The notes under the pieces were generated by a model. The model had not been told where the DNA came from. It saw nothing but the letters and a program-made list of their open reading frames with translations, and made no database searches. Position numbers and translations under genes: made by a program. Shown one piece after another: positions 7,589 to 14,742 of a stretch of 64,000 bases of DNA. Positions within the stretch are counted from its first letter, which is position 1, and each line of letters opens with the position of its first letter. The DNA comes from Quadrisphaera granulorum (GTDB lineage: Bacteria; Actinomycetota; Actinomycetes; Actinomycetales; Quadrisphaeraceae), in the NCBI RefSeq assembly GCF_003149145.1, contig NZ_QGDQ01000014.1, positions 1 through 64,000 of the forward strand, given 5' to 3'.

Positions 7589-7638
7589 CGCACAGATCTG
7601 GATCAACGAGCCCATGGGGATCTCTGGTCCGGATCACT

Positions 7639-7692
7639 GTGGCGGACTTCAGGGTCACAGAAGGCCCGATCCTGACCCTGAACTCCGCCACG
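7639..7692. terminator. Palindromic element, GTGGCGGA family copy 1
   Basis: TTCAGGGTCA (7648-7657) pairs with TGACCCTGAA (7673-7682), and the outer GTGGCGGA pairs with TCCGCCAC. It lies between the MFS gene and the SAM-IV riboswitch. A second copy with the same outer arms and a similar inner stem lies at 37487-37539. It is a likely terminator and part of a small repeat family. Confidence 0.6.
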
Positions 7693-7802
7693 GCGGTGCT
7701 GAGGCAGGGCCGACCAGTCGGCGATTGCTGTTGACGGAGTGGGCGGAGATCGGTCACCCTTCTCCTAGCACCACCTGAACCATCAGCTTCATCCGTTCCA
7801 TA

Positions 7803-7882
7803 GGTCATGAGCGTCAGCAACAAGCCCTGGCTAGCTGACCGGCAACCCTCGCTCTGCGGCGGGGTGCCCCAGGTGACGACCC
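7803..7882 (+). ncRNA. SAM-IV riboswitch
   Basis: The segment follows the SAM-IV consensus closely. A closing helix forms from GGTC at the start and GACC at the end. The core reads ATGAGCGTCAGC, then CAAGCCCTGGCTAGCTGACC, then GGCAACCCTC, then GGCGGGGTGCCCCAGGTGA. SAM-IV RNAs are known from actinobacteria and lower expression of sulfur-metabolism genes when S-adenosylmethionine is plentiful. The start codon of the first monooxygenase gene is 67 bases downstream, leaving room for an expression platform with a GC-rich stem near 7890-7935. Identification is from remembered consensus, not a covariance-model run. Confidence 0.85.
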
Positions 7883-7949
7883 GACCGGACTCCGCACCAC
7901 GCGGCGCCCGGTAAGCGCGAGGCCCCGAAGGGGGCGAGAGAGGTCTCCG

Positions 7950-8897
7950 ATGTCCCAGGTCCACCTGGCGCTCGCCCTCGGCGATGCCCACCCCGACCGA
8001 CCGTCGTCCTGGCTGCAGCTGGTCTGGGCGGCCCGCGAGGCGGAGCGCGCCCTGCTCGACCTCGTCACCCTCGATGCTCCCGCCGGACGTGGTGTCGCCG
8101 GATACGAGGACGACGAGCTCGCCGCCGTCCTGGCTGCCACCAACCTGGCCACGGTCACGCGCAGCACCGGTCTGTTGCCCACCGTGCACGCCGGGCACAC
8201 CGAGCCCGGTCGGCTGGCCCGTGCCGTCGAGGAGCTCCACCGCGTCAGCGGTGGCCGCGCGGGCGTGCAGCTGCGGGTGCCCGTGCCCGCTGACGAGGAG
8301 GGCTGGGTCCGCACCATCCGTCGTCGCTGGATCGGCGACGACGACGGCGATGCTCCGCTCGTGGCGCTCCCAGGACGCGCCGTGGGCCGGCGCGGCCGTG
8401 GCCGGCATGCTGCGCCGCCCGCCTCCGCGGACCTGGCGTTCGTCGCTCCCGACGACACCGCCGCAGCAGCACGCCAGGCGGCTGCGCTGACAGCGGGACG
8501 CCGCAGCGACGGTCCGCGGCACCTGCTCGGCGACGTCGTTGTCGTCCTCGATGACCGCGCAGACCGAGCGCGCGCTCGGGCGAAGCAGCTCCTGAACGGC
8601 GAGGGTGCGCACTCGAGCACCGCGCCGGAAGGCGCGCTGCGGTTCGTGGGGACGCCGTCGCAGCTGGCGGACCTGGCCCAGCAGTGGCGCGCCGCCGGGC
8701 TCGCCGGGCTGCGGCTGCACCCCGCCGACCCCGTCCGTGACCTGCTGGCCGTGACACGGGGCCTCGTGCCCGAGTTGCAGCGGCGCGGGGCCTTCCGCCG
8801 CGACTACGCGGAGGCGACGCTGCGGGACCGGTTCGACCGGCAGCACACGGGCCAGCGCAAGGGCGTCGCGCCGCAGGTGCGCCGCGTGGCCGCCTGA
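7950..8897 (+). CDS. LLM-class flavin-dependent oxidoreductase, shortened
   Basis: A 315-residue relative of luciferase-like monooxygenases (FMNH2-dependent, TIM-barrel). It starts VHLALALGDAHPDRPSSWLQ and ends with GLVPELQRRGAFRRDYAEAT, the same tail as the next gene. Compared with that 425-residue paralogue it lacks about 100 residues in the middle (the stretch holding DWVEVLRRLWDSW), replaced by an Arg-rich segment near residues 130-155. It may be a non-catalytic partner or a decayed copy. GAGAGAGG lies before the ATG. First gene behind the SAM-IV riboswitch, so probably made when SAM is scarce. Confidence 0.75.
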   Translation: MSQVHLALALGDAHPDRPSSWLQLVWAAREAERALLDLVTLDAPAGRGVAGYEDDELAAVLAATNLATVTRSTGLLPTVHAGHTEPGRLARAVEELHRVSGGRAGVQLRVPVPADEEGWVRTIRRRWIGDDDGDAPLVALPGRAVGRRGRGRHAAPPASADLAFVAPDDTAAAARQAAALTAGRRSDGPRHLLGDVVVVLDDRADRARARAKQLLNGEGAHSSTAPEGALRFVGTPSQLADLAQQWRAAGLAGLRLHPADPVRDLLAVTRGLVPELQRRGAFRRDYAEATLRDRFDRQHTGQRKGVAPQVRRVAA

Positions 8898-8955
8898 GCA
8901 ACGGCGCCGGAACTGGAGCTGGAACAAGCGCGCCTTCACTCTCGCTGACCCGAAC

Positions 8956-10233
8956 GTGGCTGCCCACCCCGCAGATCCGATGCGCCCCCTCCACCTCGCT
9001 GTCGCCCTCGACGGCGCGGGGTGGCACCCCGCCGCCTGGCGCGAGCCCACCGCCCGCCCGCGCGACCTGTTCACCGCTCGCTACTGGACCGACCTGGTCC
9101 GCGAGGCCGAAGCCGGTCTGCTCGACCTCGTGACCATCGAGGACGCGCTGCGCCTGCAGTCCGACGACCCGCGTCGCCCCGACGAGCGCACCGACAGGGT
9201 CCGCGGCCGCCTCGACGCCGTGCTCCTGGCGGCGCGACTCGCGCTGGTCACGCGGCACATCGGCCTCGTGCCGAGCGCCACGGCCACGCACACCGAGCCG
9301 TTCCACCCGTCCAAGGCCATCGCCACGCTCGACCACACCACCCGCGGGCGCGCCGGGGTGCGGGTGCAGGTGTCACTGCGCCCCGACGAGGCCGCGCAGT
9401 TCGGCCGCCGTCCCGAGCTGGCGGCCCTGGCCACCCTCGCCCCCGGCCAGACCCCGCCGGCGGCCCTCGTCGAGGACGTCTTCGACGAGGGCCGCGACTG
9501 GGTGGAGGTGCTGCGCCGCCTCTGGGACTCCTGGGAGGACGACGCCGAGATCCGCGACGTCGCCACCGGCCGCTTCATCGACGCGGACAAGCTCCACACC
9601 GTCGACTTCACCGGCCCGCACTTCTCCGTGCGCGGCCCGTCCATCACGCAGCGCCCCCCGCAGGGCCAGCCGCTGGTGGCGGCCCTGTCCCACGTGCCCG
9701 TGGCGCACCGGTTCGTCGCGCGCAGCGCGGACCTGGGCTTCCTCACCCCTCACGACGACGACGAAGCGCGCCGCCTCGTCGCGGCTGTCCGCGACGAGCG
9801 CGAGGTCCAGCCCGCCTGGCCGGACGGCGTGGGCGACCAGCCGCTGCGCCTGCTCGGTGACGTCGTCGTCGTCCTCGATGAGACCCCCGGCGCGGCGGCG
9901 GAGCGGCTGGCCCGCCTCGACGCCGCCGCCGGCACCGCCCTGGCGCGCACGAGCGACGCGCTGGTCTTCGCGGGGACCCCGGCCGAGCTCGCCGACCTGG
10001 CCCTCGCCTGGCAGCACGCGGGGCTGGACGGGCTGCGGCTGCGGCCCGCCGTCCTCCCCGACGACCTGCACGCCATCACGCGCACGCTCGTGCCCGAGCT
10101 GCAGCGCCGCGGGGTCTTCCGCACCGCGTACGCCGAGCGCACCCTGAGGGAGCGCCTCCGGCTGCCGCGCCCCACCAACCGCTACGCCCTCAGCTCCACC
10201 GCTGACACGGCCGACAGAGAGGCTGCCCGATGA
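8956..10233 (+). CDS. LLM-class flavin-dependent monooxygenase
   Basis: 425 residues, a full-length luciferase-like monooxygenase. Recognisable parts are PLHLAVALDGAGWHPAAWRE at the start, RHIGLVPSATATHTEPFHPS, EVLRRLWDSWEDDAE, and the C-terminal LVPELQRRGVFRTAYAERTL. These enzymes use reduced FMN and O2 to cleave C-S, C-N or C-O bonds. The GTG at 8956 is used, with an ATG at 8980 as an alternative. Second gene of the SAM-IV operon; its stop overlaps the next start as ATGA. Probable role: oxidative release of sulfur from an organosulfur compound. Confidence 0.85.
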   Translation: MAAHPADPMRPLHLAVALDGAGWHPAAWREPTARPRDLFTARYWTDLVREAEAGLLDLVTIEDALRLQSDDPRRPDERTDRVRGRLDAVLLAARLALVTRHIGLVPSATATHTEPFHPSKAIATLDHTTRGRAGVRVQVSLRPDEAAQFGRRPELAALATLAPGQTPPAALVEDVFDEGRDWVEVLRRLWDSWEDDAEIRDVATGRFIDADKLHTVDFTGPHFSVRGPSITQRPPQGQPLVAALSHVPVAHRFVARSADLGFLTPHDDDEARRLVAAVRDEREVQPAWPDGVGDQPLRLLGDVVVVLDETPGAAAERLARLDAAAGTALARTSDALVFAGTPAELADLALAWQHAGLDGLRLRPAVLPDDLHAITRTLVPELQRRGVFRTAYAERTLRERLRLPRPTNRYALSSTADTADREAAR

Positions 10234-11633
10234 GCCGCCACAGCACGCGCAAGCGCCAGGTGCACCTCGCGGCGCACTTCCCCGGCGTCAACAACACCAC
10301 CGTGTGGTCCGACCCCGCCTCGGGCAGCCACATCGACCCGGACTCCTTCGTCCACTTCGCGCAGACCGCCGAGCGCGGCAAGTTCGACTTCCTCTTCCTC
10401 GCCGAGGGGCTGCGGCTGCGCGAGCACGCCGGGCGCATCTACGACCTCGACGTCGTCGGTCGACCCGACACCTTCACCATCCTCGCGGCGCTCGCGGGCG
10501 TCACGACGCACCTCGGGCTGACCGGAACGATCAACTCCACGTTCAACGAGCCGTACGAGGTGGCGCGGCAGTTCGCCACGCTCGACCACCTCTCCGAGGG
10601 ACGGGCGGCGTGGAACGTCGTGACCAGCTGGGACGCGTTCACGGGGGAGAACTTCCGCCGCGGGGGCTTCCTCGCGGCGGAGCAGCGGTACGAGCGGGCG
10701 CGCTCCTTCCTCGACACCGCGTTCGAGCTGTTCGACTCCTGGCGCGGTGACGAGGTGCTCGCCGACCAGGCCACGGGCCAGTTCCTGCGCGCGCCCGGGC
10801 CAGGGGCGTTCGAGCACCACGATGCGCACTTCGACATCGCCGGTCACACCACCGTGCCCCGCAGCCCGCAGGGCCGGCCGGTCATCTTCCAGGCCGGTGA
10901 CTCCGAGGAGGGCCGGGAGTTCGCCGCGCAGCACGCCGACGCCATCTTCAGCCGCCACGGCACGCTGGAGGAGGGCCGGCCCTTCTACGCCGACGTCAAG
11001 GCACGCCTGGCGAAGTACGGGCGGGAGCGCGACGAGCTGCTCGTCCTGCCCGCCGCCACCTTCGTGCTCGGTGACACCGACGCCGAGGCCGAGGAGCTGG
11101 CCCGTGAGGTGCGCCGCGCGCAGGTCAGCGGCGCCACGGCCATCGTCTTCCTCGAGCAGGTGTGGAACCGCGACCTCTCGGCGTACGACCCCGACGGTCC
11201 TCTTCCTGACGTCGACCCGGTGGTCGGCGAGGAGCTCATCAGCAAGGGCCGTGCCAGCGTGCGGATGTACCGCGACCCGCTGGCCACCGCGAAGGCGTGG
11301 CGCGAGCGCGCGCAGGCCGAAGGCCTGTCGATCCGCGAGCTCATGATCGAGCAGACCGCGCGGCAGACGTTCGTCGGGTCACCGACCACCGTCGCCGACC
11401 AGATCGAGCACCTCGTCGAGGCTGAGGCCGCCGACGGGTTCATCCTCGTCCCGCACATCACCCCGGCCGGGCTCGACCCGTTCGTCGACCGGGTGGTGCC
11501 GATCCTCCAGGAGCGCGGCGTGCACCGCACCGACTACGAGGGCACCACCCTGCGCGAGCACCTCGGCCTGCGGCCCCTGCCCGTCCCGAGCCTCCTCACG
11601 ACGACGGTGGGGGCAGCGGGGGTGTCAGCGTGA
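10230..11633 (+). CDS. NtaA/DmoA-family FMN-dependent monooxygenase
   Basis: 467 residues, the usual length for the NtaA/SnaA/DszA/DmoA group. It begins KRQVHLAAHFPGVNNTTVWS and contains GKFDFLFLAEGLRLREHAG, TLDHLSEGRAAWNVVTSWD (family signature), and VIFQAGDSEEGREFAAQHAD. The group oxidises aminopolycarboxylates, dibenzothiophene sulfone, dimethyl sulfide or N-acetylated S-alkylcysteines. B. subtilis CmoJ (YtnJ) belongs here. It overlaps both neighbours by four bases and lies under the SAM-IV switch, which favours a sulfur substrate. A separate flavin reductase must supply FMNH2; none is in the window. Confidence 0.88.
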   Translation: MSRHSTRKRQVHLAAHFPGVNNTTVWSDPASGSHIDPDSFVHFAQTAERGKFDFLFLAEGLRLREHAGRIYDLDVVGRPDTFTILAALAGVTTHLGLTGTINSTFNEPYEVARQFATLDHLSEGRAAWNVVTSWDAFTGENFRRGGFLAAEQRYERARSFLDTAFELFDSWRGDEVLADQATGQFLRAPGPGAFEHHDAHFDIAGHTTVPRSPQGRPVIFQAGDSEEGREFAAQHADAIFSRHGTLEEGRPFYADVKARLAKYGRERDELLVLPAATFVLGDTDAEAEELAREVRRAQVSGATAIVFLEQVWNRDLSAYDPDGPLPDVDPVVGEELISKGRASVRMYRDPLATAKAWRERAQAEGLSIRELMIEQTARQTFVGSPTTVADQIEHLVEAEAADGFILVPHITPAGLDPFVDRVVPILQERGVHRTDYEGTTLREHLGLRPLPVPSLLTTTVGAAGVSA

Positions 11634-12790
11634 GCACGCCGCTCGCCGTCCTCGACCTGACGCCCGTCCCCTCGGGCAGCACGGTCGCGCAGGCGCTCGC
11701 GAACAGCGCCGACCTCGCGGAGTCCGCGGAGAGGTTCGGGTACGCCCGCTACTGGGTGGCCGAGCACCACCTCAACCCTGGCGTGGTGGGCGTCTCGCCC
11801 GCGGTCGTGCTGGCCCTGGTGGCAGGGCGGACGCAGCGCATCCGGCTCGGCGCAGCCGCCCTGCAGACAGGACACCGCACGGTGCTGAGCGCCGTGGAGG
11901 ACTTCGCGCTGCTCGACGCCGTCCACCCCGGGCGCATCGACCTCGGCATCGGGCGCCCCGGGGGGCCGCCGCGCGGGCCCGACGGCTCGCTGCCGGCACC
12001 CCCGCCGCCGCCCACGCCCGAGCAGGCCGAAGGCACGGTCGTCGATGGGCTGCGCATCCCCGGCCCGTTCCCGCTGGGCCCGCTGCTCACGTCGCCGCGG
12101 TTCGCGGCGATCCCCGAGCTGGTTCCCGTCCCCGCGGCCGACGCACCGAGCTTCGGGGAGCAGGTCGACACGATCCTGGACCTGCTGGCCGGCACGTGGA
12201 AGTCCTCCACGGGCGTGCCCCTGCAGGTGCACCCCGGCACCGGCGCGGACCTGCAGCTGTGGCTGTTCGGCAGCACCGGCGGCACCACCGCGGCGGTGGC
12301 GGGGGAGCGCGGTCTGCGCTTCGGCGCGAACTACCACGTGGCCCCGCAGGGCGTCCTCGACGCCGCCCGTGCCTACCGGGCGGCGTTCCGCCCCGCTGAC
12401 GGACCGCACGGCCTGGCGCAGCCGCACCTCACGGTGTCCGCCGACGTCGTCGTCGCCGAGACCGACCAGGAGGCCGCCCACCTGGCCGCCGGCTACGGCC
12501 CGTGGGTGCGTTCCATCCGCACGGCCGCCGGGGCCATCCCCTACCCCAGCCCGTCCGAGGCCGCCGAGCTGACCTCGCCGGACCACTGGACCGACGACGA
12601 CGACGACGCGCTGGTCCGCGACCGGCTCGCGACGCGCTTTGTGGGATCCGCCACGACCGTGGCTGACGGCCTGGAACGCCTGCGCGACGCCACCGGCGCC
12701 GACGAGCTGCTCATCACCACCACCACCCACGACCACGCCGCCCGTATCCGCTCCTACGAGCTGCTCGCCGCCGAGTGGGGAGACCGGTGA
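11630..12790 (+). CDS. LLM-class oxidoreductase, MsnO8-like
   Basis: 386 residues. The start LAVLDLTPVPSGSTVAQALA and YARYWVAEHHLNPGVVGVSP match the MsnO8/alkanal-monooxygenase-like branch of the luciferase superfamily. RIRLGAAALQTGHRTVLSAV and RIDLGIGRPGGPPRGPDGS follow. The branch includes B. subtilis YtmO (CmoO), which acts with CmoJ on S-alkylcysteine derivatives. It starts at a GTG overlapping the previous stop (GTGA) and its own stop overlaps the GNAT start the same way, so translation of the set is probably coupled. Confidence 0.85.
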   Translation: MSTPLAVLDLTPVPSGSTVAQALANSADLAESAERFGYARYWVAEHHLNPGVVGVSPAVVLALVAGRTQRIRLGAAALQTGHRTVLSAVEDFALLDAVHPGRIDLGIGRPGGPPRGPDGSLPAPPPPPTPEQAEGTVVDGLRIPGPFPLGPLLTSPRFAAIPELVPVPAADAPSFGEQVDTILDLLAGTWKSSTGVPLQVHPGTGADLQLWLFGSTGGTTAAVAGERGLRFGANYHVAPQGVLDAARAYRAAFRPADGPHGLAQPHLTVSADVVVAETDQEAAHLAAGYGPWVRSIRTAAGAIPYPSPSEAAELTSPDHWTDDDDDALVRDRLATRFVGSATTVADGLERLRDATGADELLITTTTHDHAARIRSYELLAAEWGDR

Positions 12791-13539
12791 CCCAGCTCGC
12801 CCCCGACCCGCGCGGCACGGACCTGCCCGTGCTCGACCAGCTCGACAGAGCGGTGTGGAACGCCCTCCACGGCCCGCACGCGGCGCTCGCGGTGCGGCAG
12901 GGCCGCGTGGTGACCTACCCGGCCGACGTCTCCGTCTTCGCCTCGCTGCCCGCATCCCCGACCCCTGCCGACTGGGACGACGCCGCAGCGCTGGCCCGTG
13001 CCGGCGCCGACGGGTTGCTCGTGGTCACGGGCGATGTGCCCGAGCCGCCCGCCGACTGGACCGTGCTCATGGACCTGCCGGGCGTGCAAATGGTGGCCAC
13101 CGATGCCGTGGCATCCGCGCCGTTCCCCGAGGCCGTGCAGCTGGACCTCCATGACCGGCGCGACGTGGCCGACGCGCTCGCCCTGGTGGAGCGGACGAAG
13201 CCGGGTCCGTTCTTCCCTCGGACCATGGCGATGGGGACCTACCGCGGCGTCCGGCGTGGCGGCGAGCTGGTCGCGATGGCGGGGGAGCGGCTGCACCCCG
13301 AAGGCGCCGTGGAGATCAGCGCGGTGTGCACCGACGCCGCCTGGCGGGGGCAGGGACTGGGCACGCGCCTCGTACAGGCGGTGACGCACGGCATCCGCGA
13401 GCGCGGTGAGGTGCCGTTCCTGCACGCGTCGGCGACGAACACCGGCGCGATCCGGCTCTACGAGCACCTCGGGTTCCGCCTGCGCCGCACCACGCGCTTC
13501 ACAGCCCTGTGTCCACCCACCCCCACTCCCCGTCCGTGA
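12787..13539 (+). CDS. GNAT family N-acetyltransferase
   Basis: 250 residues. The C-terminal half is a GNAT/FR47-type acetyltransferase: acetyl-CoA loop TDAAWRGQGLGTRLVQAVTH, then VPFLHASATNTGAIRLYEHL and GFRLRRTTRF. The N-terminal ~120 residues are a divergent repeat of the fold. Last gene of the SAM-IV operon, with a GTGA overlap. In B. subtilis an acetyltransferase (SnaA) acts before the CmoO/CmoJ monooxygenases on S-alkylcysteines; this gene set has the same three enzyme types, so N-acetylation of a sulfur compound is a plausible job. Its stop codon lies inside a palindromic repeat. Confidence 0.85.
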   Translation: MTQLAPDPRGTDLPVLDQLDRAVWNALHGPHAALAVRQGRVVTYPADVSVFASLPASPTPADWDDAAALARAGADGLLVVTGDVPEPPADWTVLMDLPGVQMVATDAVASAPFPEAVQLDLHDRRDVADALALVERTKPGPFFPRTMAMGTYRGVRRGGELVAMAGERLHPEGAVEISAVCTDAAWRGQGLGTRLVQAVTHGIRERGEVPFLHASATNTGAIRLYEHLGFRLRRTTRFTALCPPTPTPRP

Positions 13540-13557
13540 TCATGGGCCTCCGCCACC
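13533..13557 (+). repeat. TCCGTGATCATGG family repeat, copy A
   Basis: A 25-bp block TCCGTGATCATGG-N4-CCGCCACC. The GNAT stop codon lies within it. The same block occurs at 17784 and, with changes, at 17816, 17848 (inverted), 23711 and 24096 (inverted). All copies are at or just after gene ends. Confidence 0.7.
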
Positions 13558-13568
13558 TCGCTGCGGCG

Positions 13569-13626
13569 GTTCGTGGACGTTGTGTTCCGGTGTGGCCAGG
13601 TATGCCGGAACACAGCGCCCACGAAC
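13569..13626. terminator. Hairpin after the SAM-IV operon
   Basis: 22-bp arms (13569-13590 and 13605-13626) pair with one G-T wobble and one mismatch around a 14-base loop. It sits 30 bases after the last gene of the monooxygenase operon, so it is a likely terminator. The remaining sequence to 13770 holds no gene I can support. Confidence 0.6.
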
Positions 13627-13774
13627 GGCGTCTGCACCCTCTGGACGACGACGATCAAGCGCCTTCGCGCCACATCGAGGGCTCGCCCACCGGCGCGGCG
13701 AACGCGCCAGCCGAGACCGTGTGAGAAGACCCTCAGCCGCCAGCGCCTGCCTGGCCGGGCGGAACCGCAGCAGC

Positions 13775-13800
13775 GTTCTTAGCGTCGATGAGGTCGGTAT
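13775..13800 (+). promoter_or_regulatory. Possible stress-sigma promoter for csbD
   Basis: GTTCTT (13775-13780), a 14-base spacer and CGGTAT (13795-13800) resemble the SigB/SigF consensus GTTT-N14-GGGTAT. It lies 33 bases before a CsbD gene, a family typically under general-stress sigma factors. Short motif, so only a suggestion. Confidence 0.35.
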
Positions 13801-13832
13801 TCGCCGGCGACCTTCGAGCAAGGGAGGCTGAC

Positions 13833-14006
13833 ATGTCCACGACGGACAAGCTCAAGAACGCGGTGCAGCAGGTGGTCGGCAAGGCCGAAGAGGCCGTCGG
13901 CAAGCGCACGGACGACCCGGAGCTCACCGCCCAGGGACAGAAGGACCAGGCCATGGGCGCCGCGCGGCAGAACGTCGAGAAGGCCAAGGACGCCGTCAAG
14001 GGCTGA
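13833..14006 (+). CDS. CsbD family stress protein
   Basis: 57 residues, hydrophilic and helical, with the CsbD pattern: KLKNAVQQVVGKAEEAVGKR, then the Asp/Pro turn DDPELTAQGQKDQAMGAARQ and a Lys-rich end. GGGAGG precedes the ATG by seven bases. The family is a general-stress marker in B. subtilis; its molecular role is unclear. Followed after ten bases by a small unknown gene. Confidence 0.88.
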   Translation: MSTTDKLKNAVQQVVGKAEEAVGKRTDDPELTAQGQKDQAMGAARQNVEKAKDAVKG

Positions 14007-14016
14007 GAGCCCGGCC

Positions 14017-14433
14017 ATGAGCACAGCCACGACGCCGAGCAGCTCCGCTGCTGGGCTGGGCGCGGTCGCCGTGAGCGGCGCTGCTGAACCTGTCGTGCAC
14101 CACCTGGTCAGCGCTGTGAGCGCCTCCCCGGAGCTCACCGCGCTGGACCTGCACGAGCAGCTGGAGCTGCTGGCCGCGGTCAGCGAGCCGTGGCGTCACC
14201 CCGGTGGTCGCCGGCACTCCCGCGTGCCGGAGCTGCTGGCGCTCGCGCTCGGGGGCGACTGGCCCAGCCGCATCCACGCCGGGCTCACCGAACGCCTCGG
14301 TGAGCCGGTGGCCCCGCATCAGCTGCCGCGTCTGGAGGACGACGTCGTCGCCGTCCTCGATGGCCCCGACGCGCGTCGCGCGGCGTTCGTGACCGACGTC
14401 GTCCGTCTCCTGCGGACAACGCCCGCCCGCTGA
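14017..14433 (+). CDS. Hypothetical protein downstream of csbD
   Basis: 138 residues that I do not recognise. It is mostly helical, with an acidic central segment (LTALDLHEQLELLAAVSEPW), a short Arg/His patch and LPRLEDDVVAVLDGPDARRA near the end. No signal peptide or membrane segment. The ATG is ten bases after the csbD stop, with GAGAGC as a weak ribosome site, so it is probably in the same transcript and may be stress-induced. Confidence 0.6.
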   Translation: MSTATTPSSSAAGLGAVAVSGAAEPVVHHLVSAVSASPELTALDLHEQLELLAAVSEPWRHPGGRRHSRVPELLALALGGDWPSRIHAGLTERLGEPVAPHQLPRLEDDVVAVLDGPDARRAAFVTDVVRLLRTTPAR

Positions 14434-14742
14434 GGTCTGTCCCTCCACGAGCACGCACCGCCGTCGCCGTCGCCCCGGATCGCGCCCACGCGGCCGGGGC
14501 GTCGCGCTGCCCGAGCTGCCGAGCGCCCTTCTGCTGGGCAGGCTCAGGTCCGGTGGGGAGTCTCCAGTCCGCATCCGGGCCCAGAACCGGGCATCAGCCT
14601 GCCCACCGGACATCAGCCTGCCCACCCAACACCACCGGACTCGCCCTGACGTGCTCCGCCGACAGCGATCCGGGTGCAGCCGGCCCGGGACCTCGAGATC
14701 TCCGCGCGCCAGCCGCGGCCCGCATGGGTAGCGTGGTCAGCC
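14434..14742. other. Intergenic region before the kinase-GH13 gene
   Basis: I find no gene here. A 16-base direct repeat (CATCAGCCTGCCCACC) occurs at 14592-14607 and 14611-14626. At the right end, TAGCGT (14729-14734) lies eight bases before the GTG at 14743, a leaderless-type promoter for the next gene. Confidence 0.5.
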
